Below are positions 1 through 18,448 of a stretch of 64,000 bases of DNA, one piece after another. Made by a program: the position numbers and the translations under genes. How positions within the stretch are numbered: the first letter of the stretch is position 1; every line of letters begins with the position of its first letter. Source of the DNA: Aradus depressus (taxonomy: Eukaryota; Arthropoda; Insecta; Hemiptera; Aradidae); the NCBI GenBank assembly GCA_963662175.1, contig OY759218.1:52211427-52275426 (forward strand). The letters are read 5' to 3'. The notes beneath the pieces are model-generated. The model made no database searches. It saw only the letters and a program-made list of their open reading frames with translations, and was not told the DNA's origin.

Positions 1-84
1 CTAGTCAGAGTAGAGAGAACTTAACAAGGACTCAACCTGATCCGAGCTCAGTCCGGTGCCCAATCCATGACCCTAGTCATATAC

Positions 85-1165
85 CTACTCAGAGAACCTC
101 TGGTTTCCTATTTCTAGTTTTATATCTTTGGACAAATTATTGAAAAGAGTTGCTATAATAAACGGTGTCTGTTTCGTCGTCCAAGTGGTGAGTGGTCTGT
201 GTACAATAGTACTGGTGGAGTGAGGGGTTCGTGTCGGGTATCGGTGAGGATCAGAACAGAGAGTTGAAGCATTTAGGAAAAGCTGTCTAAGGAGGTTTTT
301 GAGGTATATATGCCGGATCGGGAGAACGGGGAAAACAGAAAAAACTTGCGTAGTAGGAAATGTAGCAGGGACTTTCAAAATGGTCTTTATAACTAGTTTT
401 TGGGCGGTCACCAGCGGCTGGACAGCTGAACCGCCCCAGGCCATGATCCCACAGTCTAACATTGAACCTATGTATGCATGATAGATATTTTTTAGATCCT
501 TAACAGGTAAGACTTCCCGCAGGGTTCTAAATGCAAAAAGCATACTCCTTACTTTCCTTGTTACTTGCTGGATATGAAAGGCCCAATTTAATCTAGAGTC
601 TACCCAGACTCCTAGATACTTATATTGTGAGACCCTTTCGAGGAGTAGGCAGGAACAGCAGAGGGTGGAGTCACAATTATGGATTTTTAAGGGATATTCA
701 GGGGTAGTGGATGTCAGCGAAAATGTTATGTATTTGCATTTTGTTACGTTAAGTGTGAGAGAGTTAGAACAAATCCACCCAAGTATGTCCTTTAAGTGAA
801 GCTCAGCGTATTGGAACACCTCACGCCAGGACTGTCCACGGTACAACACCACAGTATCATCTGCGAATAACACTATCCTACCCTCCTTCGGTTCGTATAC
901 TGTTATCTCGTTTATGTGGATGAGAAATAGAACAGGACCCAAGGTACTGCCTTGGATGACCCCATAGTCTATCTGTTTCGTGTCACTCTCCACACCCTCA
1001 ACTGAGACATATTGTGATCTGTTAGTTAGATATGATTCGAACCATCTTAGTACAGTCTCCGTTATCCCTATTTGTTTCAGTTTCTGAATTAGAATGTCCC
1101 TATCAATAGAGTCGAAGGCTTTAGCCAGGTCGAGAAAGACAAATGAAAAACGAAACTGTGAAAAG
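85..1165 (-). pseudogene. 5'-truncated LINE reverse transcriptase (C-terminal part of ORF2)
   Basis: The open frame runs from about 1165 down to a stop at 85. It starts inside the RT domain with FVFLDLAKAFDSID (motif A), then GVIQGSTLGPVLF (motif B), FADDTVVLY (motif C) and KYLGVWVDSRLNW (motif D/E), followed by a LINE-type thumb and C-terminal region. No endonuclease or N-terminal half is present, so this is a 5'-truncated non-LTR retrotransposon copy. Upstream of about 1165 the frame is closed. The clade is not certain; the layout fits CR1/Jockey-like elements. The reading frame is undamaged over about 350 codons, which suggests a fairly young insertion. The 3' untranslated part probably continues past the left edge of the window. 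Confidence 0.85.
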
Positions 1166-1169
1166 TGTC

Positions 1170-2440
1170 TTTAAACAACTAAACTGATAAAACAAAACTG
1201 TGACAACCGACACGTGTTTAGTGGAGAAGAGAATGGTAAATTAATTAGCTGGCTATTAATTTGTCTGTCCTCACTACTGGTATAAGTAACTTTCCTATGC
1301 TGTTTTGCAAGTTAACTAATCCATAAATGCGCTCCAGGAGGCGAAACTACAGTCGTATGACATTTAACCAATATAATGACAATTTGGACAAGTACCTAGG
1401 TTGTATGTGTATTCCTTTCGTCTTAAAATAGATGTCTCACAAAAATCCGTTGAAAGTGAATGAAAAGGAAACATTTATTTGTCACAATTTTCATTAACAA
1501 TTTCTTCTATTTAATGGTGAAAAAAACAAAAACATAAATAAATTGTTTCTCATTCACATTTATAGTATCAACTGATTGATCTCATGGTAGATTGTTGACT
1601 AGAATCCGTAGTGGATGAAAAAAAAATTACACACCTCATGCCCTCTGTCAACATACTCACCAGCCTCTCCTATGCGGGTACAATATCAATCCCAAAAATT
1701 CAAAACGGAGTTTATTTGAAAGAAAAGTTCATAGTAAACAATACAAAAAAACATTTGGGACGGTTCAGCTAACACACACCCTGTATTTATTAAATAATTT
1801 ATAGGTATAACAGTTAAATGTTCTTAAAAATCAATGGAAAAATAAATATTTTTCTATTTTACAGCCATTATAAAGTAACAATATAAAAATTTTACTTCCA
1901 GATAAGATACACAATGTACGAAACTTCACGAAATAGGATGTAAAATCACTAAAATGTTTTACTTAAGGAGAAAATTTCAAACATCAAAAGGCAAATTATG
2001 ATGTATGATTGTAAATCACCTACATTGAAAAATGCATGTTTGACATAATTATACCTATGAAAATTGTATATACCTGGACAACCAGCAACTAATAACACAG
2101 CTCTGCAAAATTGTGGATACTGACTGTTTTTTCTATAATTCACCTTGCTTTTTTATGACCTTTTAAATCCGAAATTGACGCCCGTTTTGCTTTATCCATA
2201 AATGGGGCCAATGCTCGTAAGAAAAGATTGATTAGTGATGTGCTTTCGCAAACTGCACGGATATTTCTCGATTGGAAGAAATACTACACATTTTTTAACG
2301 TTGACTGTCAGTTTCTAATGGCAAGAATTTAATGCTTCGCACCACAATTTTGAGACGGTGAGATGTTGAAAAAAAAAAGTGGGAGCCGAATATAATTCAA
2401 AAGTCTAATCAAAACAAATTAAAAAGCCGCTCACCTCATC
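1170..2440. other. Intergenic AT-rich DNA, no gene seen
   Basis: No coding frame with recognisable similarity, no splice pattern and no terminal repeat could be supported here. The short open frame around 1949-2143 has no recognisable motif. Confidence 0.5.
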
Positions 2441-2456
2441 CAAATAGGAACAATAG

Positions 2457-2761
2457 GCTAGGTTAGGTTTTATGACTCATGCTCGGGCTTTAACTACGAG
2501 GTCATATCGCCTACTACCAGAGCGCTCTTTCGTCCCTCTGGTGGACATGAGCCCGACTTTACTGTGGGAGTCCTAAATTTTGCCTACCCTAAATTTTTAT
2601 TCACCTAGGGTAGGGGTCTTTTGACGTCCCATCCGAAGGACGGCTTGCTTAAGTTTATTTTACCTCCCAGATAAAATAAACTAAGGGCCTAGGTCGGGTT
2701 AAGAACCCACGTTCTTGAGCACATAAGTCAAGCACGCATACCACTGAGCTACCGGCGCCCT
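2457..2761 (-). mobile_element. tRNA-derived SINE, complete, with 16-bp target duplication
   Basis: Read on the minus strand it begins with a tRNA-like head: GGTAGCTCAGTGG (box A) and, about 40 nt later, a decayed box B GGGTTCTTAACCC. A body of about 220 bp follows and the tail is TAAAACCTAACCTAGCC. The flanking sequence CAAATAGGAACAATAG (2441-2456) is repeated with one change at 2762-2777, a typical LINE-mobilised target site duplication. Other copies in the window: 15203-15430, 38588-38680, 50486-50680, 58844-58997 and 63179-63318. Confidence 0.88.
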
Positions 2762-2777
2762 CAAATAGGAACAGTAG

Positions 2778-5700
2778 TCGCTGAGATAATGGCCTGTGAA
2801 ACTCCGTAGAACACCAGTATGGAAGAACTATGGCAGAATAAAAAGGATTCATTATTCCGTACTAATAATGTATGGTATTAGTTCTAATTACAATAAATTC
2901 ATGCCGTTTAAAAATCATTAACTAGATAAAAAGAAAGGGGGCTTTGTTCAGTAATTCCTTCAAAGTCTTTCTTGCTGTATTTCTTAGTTTCTGAGCAAAT
3001 GGAAAATTTAAAATTACTGTAAAATGTCAGAAATATTAAATTCGGAAATTATATACGAAGAAAAAGCTGTCTTATACATCGCTTCAAACCGGAAGTTGAA
3101 AGATTCAATATTAAGTGATTCTTTTAAATTTTATCTTTTCTCATACTAGAAAATTTAACTCACATTTATTGCATAAACCTTACATGATGGAACAAATGGA
3201 TTTCAGTTTCAAATTTAAAAAAGCCAAGATTAGTGGAACACCAGCAGAATTATTGAAAGGCAGAAAGAAGCGCCCAAAATTTAACAAAGGAGTGTAATTA
3301 AAAACGGGAAGTTAACCTGAAACCGTAATTTCTAAACTTACATTAAAGAAATGACTTTCTTAATACATTATAGAAATCAGAAAAAAAAAGTAATATGTAT
3401 TTAGTTTATTTCTAAAATTTGTACAAATCTATTATTAATTGCGCTAAACGACTAAAATTTGGTCCTCGAGATAATTTACATTTAAAAAAAAGATTAACTA
3501 AGAATTTACTTTCACTGTCAACCTTGTTTACATCAAAATAATTTCAGCGGTATATATACATGTGTATTCAGGTTTACCCAGGATATTCAGAAAGAACTTC
3601 AGAATCATAGAGTCGGGTAGATGGTAAACCAGCGAATCTACAAAAAAAAAAAACTTTTCTTGTGAAAACGAGTGCCAATGTAAATATTATATATTCCAAC
3701 AAATTATTCAAAGGTAAATTCAGAAACATCAACAGTATGTAGAACAACTCAGGGGCACCCTTTTTGCTGAAAACCTCGAAAACAGAATTTTCGCAAATTT
3801 GCTAATTTTTCATCCGCCGACGAAATATATATTTTATTGTAATATAATCATGCCACCGGAAGCTCCTCCTTTTTGGGGGTATTAACTATTAAAAAAGGTT
3901 AATTGATAAATGTTGAATAATATCTATCCTTGTTTGTCTTATCAAACAATATTACTGGAAATAAAATTAGAGCAGTGAATTTCCAACTAATATTAAAATT
4001 ATACCGAAAATAATACCGAAAAATATGATTTAATAACAATGTTTGAACAGACGAACACAGAAGATACTTGTTCTCTTATTTTGGTCATATAAATATGAAC
4101 CTGCAGTTAGATACTCCCCTGGGTCACTTTGTATTCAATCGCACAAAATATATCTGAAAAAACTACATAGCCATTCATTTTTAACAAAGTTGCCATTTGG
4201 AAGATTGGAAGTAAGCGAACTCTGGTAGTCCAGATATAAATATAATTGCACAAAAATGTTTATTTAAAAGTATTAACAATAATACGCAAAATGTACAATT
4301 TCTTAGTTGTGAGGACAAATGGACATTATTTTGCAAAAACTTACAAATTATTTTAAATTTAAACAATTTTCAAAACAATGTCACCATTGATACAGAAAGG
4401 ATTATGAAAATATTTCGTTTTACTACTATTTTAATCAGAAGACATAAGTTGATTTCAAAAGTGCTTCAAGGCGAACCTAAAAGTGATTCCAATTAATTTA
4501 CAAATGGCAGTGATATGCATGATTAGTACGACTGCACGCATTGCCACTAAAACATCTCAATCATTTTTTAAAAAGTATTCTGTTCTTTGAATTTTCTTAT
4601 TTACTTTGCTTTCAACTAAATGCTGACAATATTTGTGCTTGAAAACCCTACATAAATCTAGATACATACAGTTATATACTCTACACGAGTAAATGAATAC
4701 ATACGGGGCATATCGTAAAAAAAACAAAAAAAAAAAAACAGGATATATGGATATATATATTATCAGCAATTTCATAAAATACAAAAAAATATGAGAAAAA
4801 GGTAAAAAAAAAATTGTTTGATGCAAGAAAGATGTAGCTGCAATCGTTAGTTCTCGCGAGATGGAGCTGCCTGTTTGTTGCAAGATAGAGATAGGTTTTC
4901 TGCAACTTGCAAAATTGGGTTACCTCTTCTTTTTTGCAGCAAACTCTTCAATTATTGGATACTAATAATTGCTGTTACTATTTCTGGTACTTTTTATCTG
5001 TAATATTTATAGTAGTATGGTTGATGTAATTATTCTTATATTTTTATATCTTTTGATCACCATATTTCAAGGCACCACTTGGATGTATATTTCAGATTAA
5101 TGTATTGAAAACAGTGATTGATGATGGGATTTTTATTTATATACCGGGGTATACTGCTCCATAGGGGAACATGTGAGTTAGTAGTCCCTCAACAAGTTTT
5201 ATCCGGATTTTTAGTTTACAAAGTTTTTTCCGAAACGTTAAAGAAAATTTAAAGTGGCTCGATAGCCAATCTTACATATGTATGGATGGAAGAAGTGGCT
5301 TTTAGGCCGAAAAACATTTAGGTTATTCCCCTGTTCAATGTACATATATCTTACCTGGGGGAAATAATGTTTGGGAGGGGTAGCTATTTGAAGCTTTTGA
5401 ATACAAGTTTTATCTCCACAAAATGTTTTGCCTTGCTTGTTTATGTTCATTTCAGTGAGTATGCATTGTTTTAGTCCAGAGCCTTAAAATTGGAAACAAA
5501 CCCTAAAGTTTATGCCGGAATCATGGGAGTTGTGAGTCATAAGGTCTTTCCATGGCAGGTGGAACAGCAAAAAGTTTAAAAACCACAGGTTTGGTGCACA
5601 AAACACAAAAAAAGGCCTTTTAAAAATACGTTTTTTGATTTATTTTTCAATAATAGGAAGTCTTAACATACAGTTTTGGAATTTCTTACAGAGGTGTTTA

Positions 5701-5809
5701 TTCAATTTTTGACAATATTTCGAGACTAAATTGAAAGATATGATCTGGAAGATATGCCGGAAAAAAGGACCTACAGTCATCCCAGAGAAGCCTAAGAATG
5801 ACATACAGT
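2778..5809. other. Intergenic AT-rich DNA, no gene seen
   Basis: Open frames here are short, low-complexity and without recognisable domains. Homopolymer A runs and TA-rich stretches are common. I see no RNA gene or transposon terminus that I can support. Confidence 0.45.
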
Positions 5810-5865
5810 ATTGAAACTGATAAGAATTGAAACGGATAAGAATTGAAACTGATAAGAATTGAAAA
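5810..5865. repeat. 16-bp minisatellite, about 3.5 units
   Basis: The unit ATTGAAACTGATAAGA is repeated at 5810, 5826 (one substitution, CGG for CTG) and 5842, with a half unit after it. Confidence 0.85.
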
Positions 5866-6180
5866 GTAATATTACATTCTTATATAATTAGAAAATAGCT
5901 GCGGCAATACGTTTGTGTGTTCACTGTTTTTTTTTTTTTTTTTAATCAAAGAAGAAATTACCTTTTGTTTTGTTAATTGCTTCCGGCAAATCGTAATATT
6001 CCATATATTAATTATATCTAAACATTAATACAAATTTCGAAATAGATTATACTTCAGAATAATCTTATTTCTTTTAGCAACAATGACAACTTTTATGAAA
6101 AACAACGCGGCGTTGGGCAAACGGCAGCTATTTTATTAATTACCATATCTCTATAATCAATTTTTATCTATGTCCGAATA

Positions 6181-6352
6181 AATTTTTTTCGTTCTATGTT
6201 GATATAGTGGAAATACTAATAAATAAAATAAAATGATAGATAGGCTTACGCCATCGTCAGCCGAAACCGGTACACATTTAAGTATATGTTTGTGGAATTA
6301 GACAATATAAGTGTTCAAAAAAGTGTTTTATCTATCATTTTATTTTAATTTT
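6181..6352. repeat. Penelope-like terminal fragment with short inverted arms
   Basis: It contains CCATCGTCAGCCGAAACCGG and GTGGAATTAGACAATAT, the same core as the palindromes at 43652-43861 and 45136-45540. AAATAAAATGATAGATA near 6225-6243 is inverted at about 6330-6350 (TATCTATCATTTTATTT). It is best read as a decayed, foldback-like end of a Penelope-like element. Confidence 0.55.
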
Positions 6353-6639
6353 TATCTAGAACGTCCATTCCGATAAACAATATTTGATAATAAAAATATA
6401 TTTTGAAAGTATCTTCATGAAAGGGTAATTTATTGCCAAAACTATAATTTTACTGACCTAAATTTTATATGTCGTAATTGTGATGAGAGGTATTCAAAAA
6501 TATTTTTCCTAAGTTCTCTTATTTCCGGTTTTAAATTCTATCTTGTCTTACTAAAACAAAAACCTCAAAACTGGATTTTTATACATCTAATAAGAATTAT
6601 TTATAATTTTCTTCAGATTTACTGTCAAAAGTGATCGCT

Positions 6640-7965
6640 ATGTGGAAATAAAACAATCTAAAAGCACTGTGAACAACCCATGGGCGTCACCCGTGGTGTT
6701 CGTTCGTAAGGATGGTACAATCAGACTACATGTTGACTACCGCTGAGCGATGTCACCAAGAATAGTTACCCTTGCCTCGTATCGACGATATACTTGACAC
6801 ATTGTCAGGAGCCGTGTGGTTCTCTACAATTTTAGAGTAGTTAGCTATGACAGTCGGAGGCTATCAAACTCAGAGATGAACTACTCTGTGACAAGGAAAG
6901 AGCTGCTAGTAGTAGTTGATGGAACCAAGCGCTTCCAAAAGTATCTTTTCGGTCAAGAGTTCTTGTTGAGAACCTTGAATGCAGCTTGCAATGCTTATTG
7001 AAATTCAAGAACCCAGAAGGCCAGTTAGCAAGATGGATTGAGCGTCTCCAAACGTACCGATTCAGTACAGAACACCGCCGAGGGACAGCACACGGAAACG
7101 CGGGAGCAATATCGCGCAGATCTTGAAGGAAGGATTGTAAACATTGTGTACGAAATGAAAATCGAAAATTTTCCCGACGCTTCGCGCCAATACCATATTG
7201 TACGGAAAGTGGAATAATGACCATTTTCGTCTTGAGTAATTGAAGACCTAAGCCAAATAATACAAAGCTGAATACGATGGAAGGAGCAGAATCAGCGTCC
7301 CAGGTGGGAACAGAATTTTAGTTTCAGCACCGTCATCAAGACCATGTGGGCCCAGTGAGGGTCTGAAACTAGAAAACGGGGTTCTCCAGTGGGAGGCTCT
7401 ACAGAATGCAAGCCGTCCTTCCAAGGTCAAGGAGAGCCGATGTACTCCGGAAAGTGCTTGGCGGAATCTCCGGTGGACATTTCGGCGTGCATCTATTGGG
7501 TGCACTGTCGTAGAGACGTCGAAAACTGGTGCAGGGCCTGCGACGCTTGAGCAAAAAGGACCCTACGTGCGAACAAGAGCGGCACTGAGGTTGTACAATG
7601 TGGGTGCACCTTTTGAGCGAATTGACATAGCGGGACCATTTCCGGTATCAAAAGGTCAGAACAAGTACGTCCTCTTAGTGATGGACTACTCTACTAAGTG
7701 GCCTAGTTTACCCAATTCCGAACCAGGAGGCCACCACAGTTGCAGAGGTGCCCGTAAACAACTGGATATGCCGTTATGGAGTGCCACTTGAATTGCAATC
7801 AAACCAAGGCAGGAATTTGAATCTGCAGTTTTCAGGTCTGTCAAATTTTGGGTATTCACAAAACACGAACGACGGCGCAGCACCCACAATCGGACGGGGT
7901 GGTAGAACGCTTTAATCAAACGTTGGAGGAGCATTTGGTCAAAGATATGACATGAGACCAAAGCA
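6640..7965 (+). pseudogene. Decayed Gypsy-type LTR retrotransposon pol
   Basis: Pieces of pol occur in the correct order but in different frames. They are RT (NNPWASPVVFVRKDGTIRL and VDYR near 6670-6745, then the remains of a TLSGAVWFST motif), RNase H (SNSEMNYSVTRKELLVVV near 6870-6925, then an HGNA-type motif near 7090), the integrase core (FERIDIAGPFPVSKGQNKY near 7612-7670) and a late integrase motif (AQHPQSDGVVERFNQTLEEH near 7880-7935). Multiple frameshifts and stops separate them, and I found no LTRs. This is an old, inactive copy lying downstream of the 3' end of Rap1. Confidence 0.85.
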
Positions 7966-7969
7966 AGTG

Positions 7970-9213
7970 TGACCCATCACAATTGTATGAAAACAATTGA
8001 TGTCAAAGTGATCGTTTAAATGTCTAATCGTTTTTTTTTTTTTTTTTCATTATATTTTTGGAATGTGAAATAAAATTAAAGCCGGCAGGACATTACAATA
8101 GTTCATATAAAATGTAAGTCATGCATTGTGGGGAAAATGAAGAGGATATAGCATTCAAAAAATTTTAAACCAACAGTAACTTAACATTCAAAAATGGGTA
8201 AGGGGTCAGGAATTCTATAAAGTGATTGGTCAAACAATAACCGAAAACACAATGCACTTCAGTCATTTACACCACAATGTTTAAATATAATTTCCAAGAG
8301 TTATTTATTTTTCAGTAAACTATATTTTTTATTATCAACGCAATAAAAACTAATGACATATTGCTTATTAGAAGTCCAAGAAAATGTAATCATTTTAGTT
8401 TATTCAGAATCTATAGAGAAAACTACACATTGCAATTTTCATTGGTAAAAAAGGATAGATAGGTAAAAATAGACATCTCTTAAGAAAAAATATCAGAAAT
8501 TTATAGACAAAATGATGAAATATAGGGAAGCGCAAAATGAAATGTCGAAGCTTAGGGATCTGATAAGAAATTTAAATCTAAGCAAAAATGTTCTTATGAA
8601 AATGGTTCGCTAGTGCAACTTCTTTTTTTATCTAGTAGTCATATCACCCAACATCTCATCTGTCATATAATCAAAACCACAATGGTCACGTAGGTGAACG
8701 AGGAACAAAGGGTGGTTGAACACTAGTGAAGTCACCAAAGGATGGGAATTATTTCTAAAAAAAAAAGCCTCTGGGAGCAATGGGCTAATATTCTACAGAT
8801 GGATTATTGAATAAAACAGAATATTCTAGAATACATAATCTATGAGTCAGAAACGGCGTATTGGAAAGAACGTTTTTGATCAAACTATTATTCCCTAAGC
8901 TTTCGCGTATCATTTAGTGCCACCATTGTTATATATAACTAAAATAATTATAAAATAATATTCGAACTGAATGTAACCGACGAAATTTACCATAAAAGAA
9001 TTACTAAAGAATATAGATAATAAAATAATATAAGATTTCTAAATTCAAAAATATAATTCGGAATAAAATATGAACGATAAATACAGCATTGCCAAAAAAT
9101 AACTTCAATAAAAAATATTCATAAATTTAGAGATGTGTGGATTGAATCAGAATATATTCGTAGATTTAATTCTTATCTTATTTATGTATATGTACAGAAT
9201 AATTTCCCTCATT
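7970..9213. other. Region downstream of Rap1; probable 3' UTR at its right end
   Basis: AT-rich DNA between the Gypsy relic and the Rap1 stop codon. On the minus strand it should contain the Rap1 3' UTR. No other gene is visible. Confidence 0.4.
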
Positions 9214-15202
<5,989 letters not shown>

Positions 15203-15430
15203 TATGACTCATGCCCAGACTTTAACTACAAGGTCATATCGCCTCTATTATGTGAATCCTATATTGTTATTCACCTAGGGTAAATGAACAAAAAAAATTC
15301 CTAAGGACAGCGTGCTCAAGGTTTTTTCACCTCCCAGATGAAAAACCCAAGGGCCTCGGCTGGGTTTCGAACCCGAGATCTTAATTAAGTTGAGTAAGCA
15401 AGCACGCATACCACAGAGCTACCGCCTCCG
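15203..15430 (-). mobile_element. tRNA-derived SINE copy (internal deletion)
   Basis: Same family as 2457-2761. On the minus strand the head has AGCTCTGTGGTATGCGTGCT and a good box B, GGGTTTCGAACCC. About 60 bp of the body present in the first copy is missing. Confidence 0.82.
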
Positions 15431-15928
15431 ATCAATTCGTGCTGGGGAAATACATAGCCGGTGCTTCACCAACGACTTTTTTTCTACTTTAATTTCAATT
15501 CTATTCGGAAAATCGATTAATTATTAATGTAAATAAGCTACAACAAATAAAATACGAATAGAGCAAAATTATTTCATCTTTCTAACAAAAAAAGAGCAAA
15601 ACTAATCTGGATATTATAATTGAAAAAAAAAAAAAAAAAAATGGTTTGAATAATCAACAATCTCCAATCATGTAAGTTCCCAGTTCCAAAAAGAATACCT
15701 GTTAAGCTATTCACAGACTGCTAATCGTTCTGAATAAGTCAATAATATTATAGAAAATAAAAATTACAACTTCACCACACAGCTCAGAACTAAAAAAAAA
15801 TATTGCTGACTCAACTCAATACAATCTTCGCGAATATATAGTTTCTACATAAAGGGATATACATTAATTTTTTACACGGTAGCTATGTTTTAATAAAAAA
15901 AACTAACTGACATATTTTTTAAAGAAAC

Positions 15929-16421
15929 GTATTAACGCCACCGCAGCAAATCAATCAACATGTATTTGTAAATTAAAAATTATTAAAGCTATTTATTTAT
16001 TTTTGGACTTTATATTTATTATTAGCATGTATAATTATTGGTTTTGTAATATGCGGACGTACCGCCCGCTTGATTGATAATCTGACCCTCCCGTCGTTCA
16101 AATCATAATAGTTAGTTCTGGTTTTAAGACTTTATATATTTGCGCATTTGCAATGCGATTAATACGTTAATACGCCGATGCGATTAATGTGTTTAATACG
16201 CCGCCGCGCAAATATATGGTCTTAAAACCAGAACTAACTATTATGATTTGAACGACGCGAGGGTCAGATTATCAATCAAGCGGGCGGTACGCCCGCATAT
16301 TACAAAACCAATAATTATACATGCTAATAATAAATATAAAGTCCAAAAATAAATAAATAGCTTTAATAATTTTTAATTTACAAATACATGTTGATTGATT
16401 TGCTGCGGTGGCAATAATACG
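15929..16421. mobile_element. Foldback element with ~217-bp inverted arms
   Basis: Left arm 15929-16145 and right arm 16206-16421 are near-identical inverted copies. Both run from GCCACCGCAGCAAATCAATC at the outside to TTTGCGC at the inside. The 60-bp centre is a tandem pair of an ATGCGATTAAT...ACGCCG unit of about 25 bp. ACGT flanks both ends (TA would also fit), so the duplication size is ambiguous. No ORF is present; it fits a MITE or foldback element. Confidence 0.85.
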
Positions 16422-18448
16422 TAAGTACCAAAATATATAAAGGTCTGCTCAGACGACGCCGCACTCAACTGTTGATTCACAAAATCAACACTAAAAATAA
16501 TCATACACCCAAAATTAAGGGTGTCATACGAAATTTTACAAAACGTATAATGAATACAATAGTTTTGTCATAATTAAAAAAATGTATGTAACATAAAAAT
16601 AATTAATAACGCTGCCAATTTCAACTCAATATCTTACAATTCTAAAATTAACTACCTTAAATAAAACGTAGCATTCTATATTAATATCTAAACAGAGCAA
16701 TGGTCATCAAAACAATAATAATAGTTAATGGTGTACTCATCCTACGAACAATAAAAATAACAAATTGTATTATGAAAAATTGTCAACAAAACCTTTCTTT
16801 TTTTTAAATAAAGGGTTCCTTGCTTAAAGATTTTAACTATGTATAAAAAGAGAAAAATAAATAAAAACGGAATACACCCTAAAGACAAAATGTTCATTAT
16901 CATAACCTCTCATTTTTATCTGAAAGCAGCACATTAAATAAAAAATTAATAATAGAACCTATTAAGATAGAATTGAAAGGCTTTTATGTATAAATCACGA
17001 TGGAAAGAAATGTAAGTAAACATTTCTGTGAATTTGTATATAAAAATATTGCTGGTCATAATAGAGAGTAAGGTTTAATAATAAAATATGGATCAAATAG
17101 CTTACCTCTTCCAACAGACCACTTCGAAAACAAAATTATAACAAAATAAGAACTAGTTTACACAGAAATGAAAGTTAAAAATAAAATAAAAAAACCTAAT
17201 AATTCCGATTATTTAGTTTTATTCCGCCATAGCACAACTTTAGCAATTAAAACCAATTAAACGGCAATGAGTCCTAAATTGATGTGGTTATTCACAAAGT
17301 TTCTATTTTTGTAATTTTTAAATACTGCAGTTAATATAACTGCACAAAAGAAAAATTCGTTCTGTAAATTTTATGTAATTGGCACTGTCAGTCATACCGT
17401 TATACGGCAGATCCAGGGCGATGGCTTATTAAACTTTCTAAGTTCTAAACACAGTGTTGTCAATTTCCTGATCATCTTGAATAAACATTTTTTTTTTTTG
17501 TCAATACAAAACTTAAAATGAGATATATTGCAGAAATTATCATAATTTTTTTATTTATTTCTCTCCTAAAAGGGTATAATCCAAAAATAATCAATGTTAT
17601 TCAACTTAGATACTATTGTTGGGGAAAAAAAAATATATATATATATATATGTTTAAAGCAGCAATAATTAAAATAAGAAATAAATAACTGAAGTAATAAT
17701 TAAACATAAAAATTGGTAAAGATGTATGTCTATATATTTCTTACGTTGAAAACTAAACCCTGCCTAATTATTTTGTAATGGCGACTATATTCTGAAAACA
17801 TTAGGTTGAAACAGAAGAATTCAATATCGTATTTAAAACAAAAATGTATATAGTTCAAACCAGTAGGAAGGGGGGTTGCAGATTGAGAGTTGGTAGAGGG
17901 GGAAATGGGAGCATTCGAACACAGTTTGTGCCAGGGGGAATGGGTCTTGAAGAATGTTACGTAACGCCGAATAAATGATGATTTTTCAATATTTCACTTT
18001 TTTTCAAGTTAAAAAAATTAATGTTTCTCTACGGGGGGGGGGGGGGGGGGGGGGGGATCAGAAGACAGTGTCACTTTTCACAGGAGGGGTGAGGGGAAGA
18101 CAATTTACGAAAATTGCATCACGTTCTTGGACGCCCCCTGTATCCAACGGTTTCATTTAAAACGCGATGGACAACGCGGGCGAACTTGTTTTTAGGAATA
18201 TATTAGGCGCATGGTCATAAACGTTTCGACAGGACGCCAAAAGGAAAAGTAGGTTTCAAATTAGGGGAAATCTAATCTCCCCTATAACTCGAAACGGCTA
18301 ATTCAATTTTCTTTAAATACGCTCATCTACTGATTTATAGCAATCAATCAGTCGAAGTTGCAATCGATTCATAAATGTACTGTTGAGTTTTTTGTTTAAC
18401 TGCTAGTTCTTTCTTGTTAATTTTTTTTTTCAAACATTATTTTTCATC
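16422..18448. other. Intergenic DNA upstream of the 314-residue gene
   Basis: AT-rich with A/T homopolymers, a (TA)n tract near 17633-17650 and an uninterrupted run of about 24 G at 18031-18056. The promoter and 5' UTR of the gene starting at 18449 should lie at the right end, but no core promoter motif stands out. Confidence 0.5.

Noticed and set aside
4557..4905. Overlapping minus-strand ORFs with hydrophobic stretches
   Set aside because: Phe/Leu/Ile-rich translation of A/T homopolymers; two overlapping frames with no domain or splice context.
5810..5865. A CRISPR-like array
   Set aside because: It is a head-to-tail minisatellite with no spacers, in a eukaryotic genome.
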